A DNA stretch of 64,000 bases from Gibbula magus (GCA_936450465.1 OW388302.1:58220459-58284458), one strand, 5' to 3'; positions 10,660-21,926 are shown, counted from the stretch's first letter. The notes: generated by a model not told the origin, from the letters alone. Numbers and translations: made by a program.

Positions 10660-12890
10660 TGCGTCTTGTATTACATGTTATGATGGTGTCATATTGCTTC
10701 ATTGCTTCAGAAGATGGATAAGCTTATGTCGCTGCCACCCTGATATTATTTGGAAATCTTGCGTATTACTGGGGAAAAACAACAATAATCACTGTTTTTA
10801 ACTGCCACTGACAAAGATTGGAAATCTTAAAAGGTAAAATCTTCCATATTACTTTCAACAATAGGAGAAGAAGTTCTTAAAATATATAACACGTTTCAAA
10901 TTGATGATGAAGGGAATTTAATGAATCTTGCAATTCAGCTGAAACTTGCTGTAGATATCATTTTAATGATGCCTAGATGCGTCGCATTTCGACTTGTTTA
11001 CAAGTCTTTTCAACAGTGTGGAGCATGTTCAACATGACGAATATATAGGTAGCTTAAACAATGTACAATATACTTTGGTTGATTGGTAAGTGGTTAGCTC
11101 GATTAGCACACAATAAACTATTTACGAGGGATTAAAATTTGAGTCATTGCAGGTCTCACCCCCTGGCCTGCACTCCATGAATTGATCATTTGTTTCAATT
11201 GCAATCATTGACATTTCTAGCATACAGGTAGTTTCGGGGAGTATAAGATTTTGTGCTTCTTGAAAAAGTTATTATTATATAAAATCAAATTTACTCAAAA
11301 GACTTTTTTTCATTGTGTTTTGCGTTTAATTCCTTCGGTGGACGGTAATTATCAACGAATATTAAATAAACTTTACACATGTGCTAGTCTTAAGTAGTTC
11401 GTAGTACTTAACTGTTGTACATGTGTCCATGTGGAATTCCATATCAACTGTTTCAAGCGAGAGGTCTCCACGCAGGCTTAGTACATGCCAGGAGAGACGG
11501 AGTGTAGTGAATTCTCAAAAAAACGTTTTGATGCAAAATAAGATATACACATGTCATTTCGTCTTCAAACCTACGCCAATAACTGGAATATTAATTCCTT
11601 TTCCGAATGAGACAATTAATTTCATCGGGAACACTTTATTTCAATCGATACAAGTTCTCAAGCTCGTTCATCCACTAGCGCTTCGCAAACGGTAGCCATG
11701 TTTGAACGTCGCGTGATATGCTAATGAGGGTTAATCACAAATTGCGTAAACCAGAAAAAAACGAACCCTGATTGTATGCATGTGAATGCTGGGAGCTGTG
11801 AGCTGCTGCCTCCCGTGATACATGACAAATGTATTAGATTTGTGTAAATATTCATTACTTCCAAGATGACCACCCCTCTGAGGTGGTAGTCAACGTCTCT
11901 GTCTCTGTCAAGGTTGCTGCGAGGAAGTGTAATGGCAGACTGTGAACCGGCCAAAAAAGCGATATGTTTTGTGACGCTAGAATCAAAGCCAGGCAATTAC
12001 AAGATTGGGAGAGAGCAAGTGGATTCACTGAAATTTACACTGTATGGCTTTACCCATGCGCTATTTCTCAGAATCATCTAGTCACTGAAAAACTGAGAGA
12101 TGAAACGCTCTTGTGGCCGATGACAACCTTTATCTAGGCTGCAGCGAATTCACGTTAAATTCAAAGGTAGTATTGTTCAAAACATGCCTATATTCAGGCC
12201 CTCTTCTATCAATGTAAAGTCTGATTTCAAATTGGACCTTGTTAAGCAGGCCGATTGGTGTGCACGTGTTTGTGTTCATGTAGGCGGATGCATGTAAGTT
12301 TTGAAGATCAATCTCACTGATTGGTGGACATGAATGACATCTTTCCCGTTGCTTTCAATTCATCCACTGCCAATCGAAATGAATCACCTTCGCGAACTCC
12401 TTGTCCTTGACGATGTAAACATTCTTGTTACAAGGGGGAGACTACAAGTAATTAAGACCATGCCTAATGCTCTCAAGGAAATTACAGTGTATAGTGCCCC
12501 TTCACTCCGTCTGACATCAAGGTAAAATCTAACAAGAACGCCATTCAATGTCACTTCATTAAAATCTTCAAAAAGTTGATTTTCACCCTTTTCTTTTAGA
12601 TATTCCTTCAACAGTCGTACACTTTAATCATTTACCTTGACCGTGCTTTGAGAATGTATTTTCCCCCGTTTTTTTGTTATTAAATTCCTCTACACAATGA
12701 GATACGAAATGGTTCATTGTAAACATTCCTTTGATCTGGCCCTGGCGTTAATTTACAATAAATGCAATCAAGAGAGATAACATTTGAGGGCATATTGTTG
12801 CTAGGGATGCGCGTGACCCAGTTTAACATGGTAAAATATACCTACGCCATGTGACCAGTTTTGACCAATGGGTAAAGGACATTGTTGTTC
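10660..12890. other. No supported gene
   Basis: Open frames at 11423-11695 (plus), 11721-11996 (minus) and 12334-12611 (both strands) have no domain, no good splice context and no paralogue in the window. A CA/TG-poor, AT-rich intergenic stretch between the two convergent PAN-ankyrin genes. Confidence 0.5.
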
Positions 12891-12894
12891 AAGT

Positions 12895-13998
12895 CGAGAT
12901 AAGACATAACATAATTATCCGGATGATAGATAGGACACAATATAATCATTCAGATGTAAGATATGACACAATATAATCATTTAGATGTTATGCATGACGC
13001 AATATATTCACTCAGGTGCTTGATAAAACACAATGTTATGGTTCGGATGTCAGATGCGGCAAAATATAATATTTCGGATGTTAGATATGACACAACATAA
13101 TCATTCTGTTGTTAGTTATGACGCAATATAATCATTCAGATGTTGGATATGACGCAATATAATCATTTGGATGTTAGATACGACACAATATATCAGATGT
13201 TAGATATGACACAATATATTAATTCGGATGTAAGATATGACGCAATATAATCATTCAATTGTTGGATACGACGCATTGTAATGATTCAGATGTTAAGATA
13301 CGAATATAATATAATCTCTCAGCTGTTAGATATGACGCAACATAATCATTCGGATGTCAGTTATGACACAATATAATCATTCGGATGTGAGATATGACGC
13401 AATATAATCATTCAGATGTTAGATACGACAAAGTGTAATGATTCAGATGTTAGATACGACAAAGTGTAATGATTCAGATGTTAAGATACGACACAATATA
13501 ATCTCTCAGATGTTAGATATGACACAACAGAATCATTCGGATGTTGGTTATGACGCAATATAATCATTCAGATGTTAGATATGACGCAATATAATCATTT
13601 GGATGTTAGATACGACACAATATATCAGATGTTAGATATGACACAATATATTAATTCGGATGTAAGATATGACGCAATATAATCATTCAATTGTTAGATA
13701 CGACGCATTGTAATGATACAGATGTTGAGATACGAATATAATATAATCTCTCAGCTGTTAGATATGACGCAACATAATCATTGGGATGTCAGTTATGACA
13801 CAATATAATCATTCGGATGTGAGATATGACGCAATATAATCATTCAGATGTTAGATACGACAAAGTGTAATGATTCAGATGTTAGATACGACAAAGTGTA
13901 ATGATTCAGATGTTAAGATACGACACAATATAATCTCTCAGATGTTAGATATGACGCAACAGAATCATTCGGATGTTGGTTATGACACAATATAATCA
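12895..13998. repeat. 31-bp minisatellite seeded from the ankyrin gene 3' end
   Basis: About 35 imperfect copies of a 31-base unit; in gene sense the unit runs from ATATTGCGTCATATC to CATCCGAATGATT. The unit at the right edge is the end of the ankyrin coding sequence of gene 2: it codes the I-A-S-Y-L-T-S-E end and the TGA stop. The first 17 bases of that unit match the corresponding coding positions in gene 1 (ATATTGTGTCATACCTA), which has no array. A higher-order period of 432 bases is visible: matching variant blocks start at 13161 and 13593, and at 13421 and 13853. Confidence 0.9.
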
Positions 13999-14816
13999 TT
14001 CGGATGTTAGATATGACGCAATATGATCACGATCCTCATTCCGAGCCACCTGTATGGGCGTGTGTCCATTATTGTCTCTCTTCCATTTAAACCCTCTCAG
14101 TTCCCTCAGAGTGAGAAGGTACCGGACCATAACTAAGTCATCAACTAGACAGGCGATGTGGAGTACATTGGAGCCAAAATCATCTAACGTTGTCAGACTG
14201 GCATTGTGTTTAGCATGCAGTAGCTTAACAATAACAGTGTCACCTCCTTTAACAGCCATCATAAGAGGGGTTTTCCCGTGCTCTCCTCTACACTCTATAT
14301 CAATGAGGTTGAGTGCTAGGACAAATCTTACAATGTCTCGCTGACTTTCTCCACATGCATGATGAAGTATGGTGTTGTTGTCCTCATCAATTGTTTTAAA
14401 ATCAGCCCCTCTATCGTTCAAGAACTCTACGATCTGAATTTCATTGGTATACATCAGTGGGGTTCTCCCGTTTAGATCTTTCCATTCTATGTCACTGTTA
14501 TAGTCATCTACCAGCTTCTTAACCATGTTAGTGTTATCAGTACAACACGCATAATGCAATACAGTGCTGTTGTCGTCATCAACAGCAGTCAAGTCACCGC
14601 CCTGCTGTATAAGAAAGTCAAACATCTCTTGATAGTCTTCTTGCACTGCCATCATGATGCATGTCGTCCCATCGGCTTTTTTACAGTTGATATTCACCAA
14701 CCCCTGATTTACGAGTCTCTTCACCCCATCCAGATTTCCAGCTAAACATTCTTTAGTGAAAGTTTTCTCACAACAACTGATAGAATCAACCTCGTTCCGG
14801 CTAGATATCTTCTCAT
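13996..14816 (-). CDS. PAN-ankyrin gene 2, exon 2 (ankyrin repeats)
   Basis: The exon starts after a CTACACAG acceptor (14817-14824) and ends at the TGA at 13998-13996, giving 272 residues after the split Asp. An ATG at 14844 extends the frame upstream but lies in the intron; the acceptor agrees with gene 1 base for base in position and phase. About seven ankyrin repeats are visible: TTCIMMAV, VLHYACC, GRTPLMYT, ILHHACGE, GKTPLMMAV, VLHIACLVDD and HTPIQVAR. It shares long blocks with gene 1, such as LRELRGF followed by KRD. It ends SYLTSE, 9 residues shorter than gene 1 past SYL, where the 31-bp array takes over. With exon 1 at 17391-17118 the protein would be 364 residues. The gene is in tail-to-tail orientation with gene 1. 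Confidence 0.85.
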
Positions 14817-14859
14817 CTGTGTAGTACATGGATGCAATTTTCATTTACATAGAAAAAAG

Positions 14860-16560
14860 ATGTGTCTGGTTGTGCGGTTTGTGGTGTGTACACTTGTTTT
14901 AGTGTGTGGCGTGCATTGCGTGTTGTGGTGTGATGTGTATGGCACAAGTTATTTGGGATGTTGATGTGTTGTGCGGGTGTGTGATGTGTGATGTGTGATG
15001 TGTGGTGTGTATTTTGTCATGTGTGGTGTGTAGTGTGTGAATTGTGTGGCACAAATGTTGTGGTGTGTGTGGCTGTATGTGATGTGTTGTTTGAATGGCA
15101 CAAGTTTGGTGTGGTTTATGGTGTGTGATGTGTGGTATAAGGTGTGAAGTGTGTAGAGCCTGGTGTGTGGTATGTAGTGCGCAGTGTGCGGTGTGTGATG
15201 TGTGGTATGTTATGTGCGTTGTATGGTGTGTGATGTTTGGTACAAGGTGAGTAGTGTTTGTTCAGTAGTGTGTGATAGGTAGTGTGCGGTGTGCAGCGTC
15301 TGATATGCAGTGTGCAATGTGTCGTGTGTAGTGAGTGATATGTGTTGTTTGCTGTGTTGTGTGTGATATGTAGTGTGCGGTGTGAGGTGTATGGTGTGTG
15401 CTATGTAGTATGACTGGTGTGTCGTTTACTGTGTGTGGTTTGTGATATGTAGTGTGCAGTGTGAGGTGTGTAGTGTGGGATATGAAATCTGCGGTGTGTG
15501 GTGCTTAGTGTGGGATATGTATTGTTTGTTGTGATATGTAGTGTGCGGTGTGAGGTGTATGGTGTATGGTGTGTGCTATGTAGTATGACTGGTGTGTCGT
15601 TTACTGTGTGTTGTTTGTGATATGTAGTGTGCAGTGTGAGGTGTGTAGTGTGGGATATGAAGTCTGCGGTGTGTGGTGCTTAGTGTGGGATATGTGTTGT
15701 TTGGTGTGGGAGTGTGATATGTAGTGTGTTGTGTGGTGTTCGATGTGATATGTAGTGTGTGGTGTATGGTGTGTGATATGTAGTGTGCGGTATTGTGTGT
15801 AGTTTGATGTATGTCGTGTGTGGTGTGTACTGTGTGGTGTATTGTGTGTTATGTGTAGTCTGCGCTGTGTGGTGTGTCATATGTGATATGTAGTGTGGTG
15901 TACGATGTGATATGTAGTGTGCAGTGACTGGTGTGTAGTTTTCTGTGTGTGGTTTGTGTTATGTGTTGTGGTGTGGTGTGTATTGCTGTGTATGTAGATA
16001 TGCTGTGCTGGTTGTGTGTCATGTGTGGTTTGTGATGTGTTGTGGGCGGTGTATGTGGTTTGTGTTGTGTGTTGTGTGTTGTGTGTTGTGTTGTCTTGTG
16101 TGGTGTATGTTGTGGCGTTTGTGGTGTGTTGTGAGTTGTTTGTGGTGCTTAAGGTGTTTTTTGGTGCGTGTGTGTGGTATGCGGTGTGTGTTATGGTTTG
16201 TGTGGTGTTTTGTGTGAGGTGTTTAATGTGTTTGTGGTTTTTGGTTCTTGGTGTTTAAGATGCGTGATGTGTTTTGTGAAGTGGTGTTTGGTGTGTGGTA
16301 TGGTGTATGATGTATGGTGTATGTGTCGTGTTGTGTGAGATGTGTGGTATGTTGTATATGATGTCTGTTGTATTGCGTGGTGTGTGTGGTACACAGTGTG
16401 TGGTGTGGTTTGTGACATGTGGATGTTAATGTCCTGTTTTTGTTGTTGTTGAGGTGTGTGGTACATGGTGTGTGCTCTCTGGTGTGGTGTGTGTGGTATG
16501 TGTGGCACACATTATTCACTGTGTGGTGTGTATGTTGGATATGATTATGTGGTGGTGTAT
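14860..16560. repeat. TG-rich degenerate minisatellite in the intron of gene 2
   Basis: Almost pure G/T-rich plus strand made of GTGTG, ATGTGTGATGTG and TGTAGTGTG variants. A 175-bp segment is tandemly doubled: the block TAGTATGACTGGTGTGTCGT starts at 15406 and again at 15581. Open frames on both strands (for example 15945-16258 plus and 16191-16519 minus) code low-complexity Cys/Val or His/Thr runs and are products of the repeat. It fills most of the intron between the ankyrin exon and the PAN exon of gene 2. Confidence 0.9.
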
Positions 16561-17117
16561 TGTGCGTAATTGGTATCTTTTTGGTATCTTGTTATGTGGT
16601 GTTTATGGTTTACGTCGTGGTATGTATTTATGCATTGTTTATAGCATAAGATGTTTGCACATATTGTTTGTTGTTTTCTGTTTTAAGATGCATATCAAAT
16701 ATGAGGAAAGGCCATGAGGTGGTGTATAGTTTTTCTTTTAGTTGCAAAGTGATTATGAGATGGCGTAAGGTGGTGTGTGGTTTGTGTTTGAGTTGCCCAT
16801 TATGAGGTCAGTATTCATCAAGATACTGTTGCACAATATCTGAACTGTTGCCAGATGAAAATAAACACTCCCGTCTAACAAAATTATTACACATCTATAC
16901 AGGTGACAATCAATTAAACTCTTAGTAATAAGAGTAGTTAACAATTGTAATGTAGCTGACAAAAGTTAGCTTTTCGGAAAGTATTTATGATATTTTAAAA
17001 TCTGAATAAAGATATTGTAAGCTATCTGCACACTCGTATCATCACACACATAAATAGATGACAATAAGAGTGTTTACATTAGAGGAGGACACCTGGTTAA
17101 AATGTGATGAAATTTAC
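16561..17117 (-). other. Donor-side part of the gene 2 intron
   Basis: AT-rich; no further exon was recognised on the minus strand. The intron as a whole runs 17117-14817, close in length to the intron of gene 1. Confidence 0.5.
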
Positions 17118-17391
17118 CTGGCTCTCTTGGACGCGGAATTTTACTCATTTCGCTTTTCGGAACAGGTAACATTTCTGAATATTTTCCACTTGGGATTATT
17201 GAAGTTGGAGCTTTGATGACAAGTCGACATGTCAACTGCACTTCATCAAACACGTGGTCTGAACACTTTTGTGTACTCTGACAGAGCGCTTCACACATAA
17301 CTGGACCATAGGGCTGAAGTGTTCTCTGGCCCCATGTCTGATAGATGTGTCCTTGTAGAAGTGTGAAGAGGAGGATCAAAGTGGAAACCAT
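17118..17391 (-). CDS. PAN-ankyrin gene 2, exon 1 (signal peptide and PAN-like domain)
   Basis: I place the start at the ATG at 17391 because MVSTLILLFTLLQGHIYQ aligns with the start of gene 1; an in-frame ATG at 17433 would add 14 residues (MCGFILVNHTSANS) and cannot be excluded. A hydrophobic signal peptide is followed by the PAN-like module with TWGQ, MCEALC, KCSD and LTCRLV. The exon ends at AGAGCCAG followed by GTAAAT, 91 codons plus one G, the same phase-1 donor as gene 1. The G joins the AT of the ankyrin exon at 14816. The two PAN modules share most Cys positions but differ in the last third, unlike the more conserved ankyrin parts. Confidence 0.7.
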
Positions 17392-17433
17392 GGAGTTAGC
17401 ACTGGTGTGGTTCACCAGGATGAAGCCGCACAT

Positions 17434-18390
17434 TTCAAAGTTTCTTAAGTAAGAGTGGGATTAAATAAGCTTCTAAAACCTATAAAGCTTTCACGAGGTT
17501 CATGTTTTGTTGATAATGGCAAGCATGGTAGTTATTGGCAAATAAATATTTGTATCATCTGGTCCCTCCTCTGATAGATGCTTCCTGATAGAAGTGGTTC
17601 GCGCATATGAACTTCATTAATTTAATAAGCTTTAAATATACATAATGCTATCTTAATGTGTTCTCAAAATTGCTGATATGATTGATGTATGTATTTCTGC
17701 GTTTTGAATATTAATCAAAATTACGTTTCCTTAGCAATCACACACGTATCTTCATAAACGTTTAAATTATATACTAGCTTTTAACAGATTTTCATATAGT
17801 GACATTTCTTTTGAACACATCTTGCCATTTCGGATAATTTAATGTGTGTGTGGAAAAAAATATATGGTGTGTGGTGTGTAGTGTATGATGTATCTGAGGT
17901 TTAGTGTGTGTGGTGTGTGATATGTCTTGTGTGATGTGGGGTGTTGTGTGTAATGTGTTTTTGTGTCTTTTGTATTGTGTTTCTGTGCGATTTGTGCTGA
18001 GCAGAAGTTGTAGTAGTTGTAAGAACTTAAGATATATTTAAGTTTATATGTACATGAAACTAATAGGTCATAAGTTTATATTTCGAACATGATCCTTTAA
18101 TCTTTGATAGGCCTTTTTACTGAGCTAATGCGATGACCGAGAACAAGTTATGGATAGTCAACTGCTTTATTGCAAAAGTTGTAATGACATTCAGATGTAA
18201 ATGCCAGTTAATGAACATGACATTCACCCTTTGTTATCATTAATACATTTACACCTACAAAGTTATAATTTGGTAACATTAAGCACATTCCTTTTCATGT
18301 ACACCGTTGCCGGGATTATCTTTTACTTTATGAAAAATTAGAAATACCTTTTAAAACTAGAAAATTAAATGTGTTACATTTGTGAACATT
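17434..18390. other. No supported gene; TG-rich patch
   Basis: A short TG-rich patch lies at 17840-17960. A stretch at 17572-17600 (GATAGATGCTTCCTGATAG) resembles the signal-peptide part of the PAN exon on the minus strand and may be a tiny exon remnant. Otherwise nothing was recognised. Confidence 0.45.
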
Positions 18391-18540
18391 AATTGACAGT
18401 TGAAAACTACACACCACTAACCAGACCTAAAATTTCAATACAAACACAACATATATTTCCCATTTCTTCACATTCACCATACACAAACACACATCACAAA
18501 CCTAATAAAACAATACCCAACACACACACACACACACCAT

Positions 18541-18670
18541 CACAGGACAAAACGTGGTTGAATCCATTTGCCGGATCCTTCCGGATTCTCTCAAATTTTA
18601 GCGGATCTTGAAGAATCCGGAAGAATCAGGAAGGATCCAGCAAGCGGACTCCACCACTTTTTGTCCTGTG
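18541..18670. mobile_element. 130-bp palindromic MITE-like element
   Basis: Both ends read CACAGGACAAAA going inward, and the arms continue as imperfect reverse complements with repeated GGATCC, GGATTC and GAATCC blocks. The element is flanked by CAT on both sides, a possible 3-base target duplication. It sits beside a (CA)n run at 18395-18540. Confidence 0.6.
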
Positions 18671-18944
18671 CATATACCCCATGGTATGTTCCTCACAACA
18701 GAAGCATACAATAACATACACTAAAAGGAGGGAACATGAATATGTAGGATGTGTACAGGCTATAACATTCACTGTGTTTAACCTAAAATGAAATTGATAT
18801 ATTGAGATTTATTGCCTGACATGAAAAATGAACTACCAAAAACAATCAACAAACTAAACACTGTATTAACTAAAAAATATATCAACTAAACAACCCATTA
18901 ACGAAACAATATATTAACTAAACAATTTTAAAATTAGATACAAA

Positions 18945-19625
18945 TTATATATAAAAGAAATGTATACGTTTCTATGAAAAGAATGATTAATTGAAGAATT
19001 AAACGTGTGTCAATTAATGCTTTTGTCTTGCATTATGAAAGCAGATATCCATTTTAATGTGTTTACTTATCCTGTTTTTGGTCAATCGTAATGGCTCATG
19101 TTCAGTTAATCAAACTTCTTCACAGAAACCATCCCGCAGGGGCCAGATAACAGTTCAGATTTTGCTCCTCAAAGTTCCTCACTTCCCTCAGAAAGTATCT
19201 TTCAGACATGGGGACAGATAACAGTTCAGATTTATTAAGCCTTATGGATTATTAAAGTATATTCCATTACAGTATAACTTCAGAAATTAATAAAATAGAG
19301 CTCTTCATCCTAGTGGACTAGAACATTTTAGCATAATGGTTCACATGTTGCTCCTCACATTTGTAATTCTCTCAGAAAGCATCTTTCAGATATGGGGCGA
19401 GATAACAGTTCAGCCCTATGGTCCTAAAATGTGTTAAGTGCTTTGTGAAGACACGAGGGACTGTTCAGATCACATATTCAGTGAAGTACAGCTGACATGT
19501 CAACTTGTTATCAATGGAAAAACTTCGAGGTATACATAAAGTGGAAAAGACCTGACAGTATCATATGTTATTAGACACCAATCTACGTCTACATCAAGCC
19601 CTTTCAAACAGCCAGATAAATTTCA
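18945..19625 (+). pseudogene. Segmental duplication copy B with PAN-exon pseudogene
   Basis: This matches 5245-6600 but is shorter: it has only two units of the 69-bp array and jumps from the second unit to the stretch TTATTAAGCCTTATGGATTA. The PAN exon copy starts at the ATG at 19336 and keeps the signal peptide and the ITVQPYGPKM block. It then has in-frame stops after PKMC (TAA near 19435) and after RYT (TAA near 19536) and loses similarity before the donor. No ankyrin exon follows within the distance seen in genes 1 and 2, where copia and Penelope debris lies instead. Confidence 0.75.
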
Positions 19626-19629
19626 CTTA

Positions 19630-20309
19630 CTACTATTTTACCTGAAATTATATAAACAGCTATCATATCTACAGTCAGACAAATTAAACACCGTAGTCTA
19701 TGAAGTAATTAACTATCCTTCATATTCAACACTGTTTTAACATTGAAAACTGAAAGTATGGCTTAGTTTCATGTATAGCTAACACATTTTAAGTATTCAC
19801 TACTTTACAGGTCGTTCGAACATTTTCATTTGTAAACAACTTTACTTAGTATAGTTTTATGTCATTGATGTTTAACAACTGGTTCGAAACTGATTTTATT
19901 TTGTATTTGGATGTGAAAGACACCCAATTTAACTATCATTGACGTGCAACAACTGTTCAAAAACTGTTTTAACTTCCTATTCTAAATAGACATACACAAA
20001 GTCCAGTGAGTTATGTTTTACAACTGTCCTATATTTTGTTAACAAAATCCACCTGTTTTCTCGTCCTATTTGAACGTGACAGACATAGGATCTCAAAGAC
20101 TCTGTACTCTCAGAATTAAGTAGCTATGTTTTGAGAAACGTTCATCTAATGTGACGCCTTAACAGGCCTTCTACATTTCTTACAAAACACTGGCGACTAT
20201 GGCCACATATAACATCGTCTATTGTGCACTCTGCTCTTTATATTTTCACAACATGTTTAATACCATGCGCATTTATGTCATTTATTGGTCCAAACGTCAG
20301 CCTTATACT
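19630..20309. other. No supported gene
   Basis: No coding similarity was recognised between the PAN pseudogene and the copia fragment. Confidence 0.45.
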
Positions 20310-21274
20310 GATCTGCCTACCAAACAGATTGTCCAACTTCTGACGTCTTGAAGGTCCATCTGGTAAACTACCATATCTCTTTGAACTGCAAGCTGTAACA
20401 AAGTCCGAATTGAAGTCATTTTCGCTGTAGGTGCAAAAGTTTCATGGTAATCGATGTCTTGAACTTGTGAATATCCTTTAGCAACATACCTTGATTTGTA
20501 CCTTTAACTGTTCTCTCCAGACTTTATATCGAACACCCATCTTCCTCCAACTGTTGTTCTGTCTGTTGGTGGTTTGGTTACTTCAAATGTCTCATTATCC
20601 CGTAATGCGGTCATCTCTTCTTCCATTGCTTGGTGCCACTTGTCTGCGTTAGGTGACGACATTGCTCATCATACGAAGTCGGGATTCCTGCTACCTTGTA
20701 ACAGTAGTGTACAGTATACATCGCGCTATCATCCACCTCAGATTCAGACATGTCAGATCCACTCACATAATCTTCCATGTGTTTGGGTTTTGTTGTTTGT
20801 CGCTTCGGGTACCTACGAGTCTCATCCTCAGGTTCTCTGCCCTCGTCATGGTCATCTGTCGTAGAACTTATGTTCTCTTCATTTTGACCTATTTTCTTTT
20901 CTCTGGTTTCTTCAGCCTCAGGTCTCTTGTACATACTTGGTTCTTCGTCAAAGTCAGGTCTACAGTCAGTTTCTGAAAACGTTTCAGTGAACTTCACACA
21001 TCTCACTCTTCTGACTTCATTTCGTTGACGGAAATAGACTAAGAAGGCTGGACTTTCACGGTCGTATCCAACAAATAAACCTTTCTCACTGCGATTGTCA
21101 AGTTTCTTCGCACCTTGGACATATGCAAAACAAGCTGTGCCGAAAACATGTATATTTGAGAGATTTGGCTTCTTTCTTGTCATAGCTTCAAATGGAGTCA
21201 TATTCAGTCTCTTGTTGTAACAACGCTTTCTGATATATGCTGACGTCATGATAGCATATGACCAGAGTACCACA
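20310..21274 (-). mobile_element. Ty1/copia fragment (integrase end and RT start)
   Basis: The minus strand encodes the end of a copia integrase and the linker: WSYAIMTSAYIRKRCYNK, then FGTACFAYVQ, KGLFVGYD and the acidic, DETRRYPKRQT-type linker. After a frameshift near 20640 come the first RT blocks (AMEEEMTALRDNETFEV, GRWVFDIKS, a stop, RYKSRYVAKGYSQ, DYHETFAPTAK). The catalytic YVDD block is not reached. The right end is cut by a Penelope insertion at 21275, and no integrase core was found beyond it. Confidence 0.85.
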
Positions 21275-21501
21275 GGACAGGTACCACATCTCTTATCTTG
21301 ACATTTTGAAACCTCAGCTTGATTGTCATTGTTGCTGAATTTTGCTTTAGTGATTATTTTTTTCAAGTTATTTGGTTGCCGTTTACTCTTAATTATAGTG
21401 GTTCTATTAAGCATAGCTTTCAGCTTTTTGTCTTGTGAAAGTTTGTCTAAGTTATCTCGTATTAGAGGGAACACATTTGGATTGTTTGGATTATATACCA
21501 A
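21275..21501 (-). mobile_element. Penelope-like element, inverted arm
   Basis: Minus-strand reading gives NPNNPNVFPLIRDNL, then RQPNNLKKIITKAKFSNN and CQDKRCGTCP, the region after the RT of Penelope-like elements. It runs in frame straight into the copia reading at 21274, which makes a misleading 296-codon chimeric frame (20611-21501). The first 103 bases (21275-21377) are repeated in opposite orientation at 21498-21599. Confidence 0.75.
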
Positions 21502-21926
21502 ATAACTTGAAAAAAATAATCACTAAAGCAAAATTCAGCAACAATGACAATCAAGCTGAGGTTTCAAAATGTCAAGATAAGAGATGTGGTACCTGTCCAA
21601 TTATTATTGAAGGTCAAAAATTCCAATTTGAAAATGGACAACATTTTATTGTTAAACACAACATGAATTGCAAATCTAAAAATGTAATATACGCAATCCT
21701 CTGTCCGAAATGCAATCTCACTTATATTGGACAAACTTCCAACCTTCAAGCTAGGGTACGGGTTCACAAACAGCAAATCAATAATCCTAATCTCCGTCTG
21801 CAACATTGGAAACTTTCTTATTTTTCCATTTTATAAATTATTCTCCAATTCACAAATTACAAATTTAACATTAGAGACTAAAGAAACATTTTTCATAAAT
21901 AAATACTGCCCATCACTGAACAGTTA
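21498..21926 (+). mobile_element. Penelope-like element with GIY-YIG endonuclease
   Basis: The plus strand codes NNLKKIITKAKFSNN, CGTCP, then NMNCKSKNVIYAILCPKC and YIGQTSN with RVRVHKQQ, which is the GIY-YIG nuclease with the CCHH-type zinc-binding pattern of Penelope-like elements. After a frameshift near 21800 it continues to the C-terminal block ETFFINKYCPSLN and a stop at about 21926. The reverse transcriptase is absent, so it is a 5'-truncated copy. It forms a head-to-head inverted structure with 21275-21501. Confidence 0.85.

Noticed and set aside
15680..16519. Thr/His-rich and Cys/Val-rich open frames
   Set aside because: They are translations of the TG-rich repeat.
20611..21501. 296-codon open frame on the minus strand
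   Set aside because: It is a chance fusion of a Penelope-like arm and a copia integrase end, not a gene.
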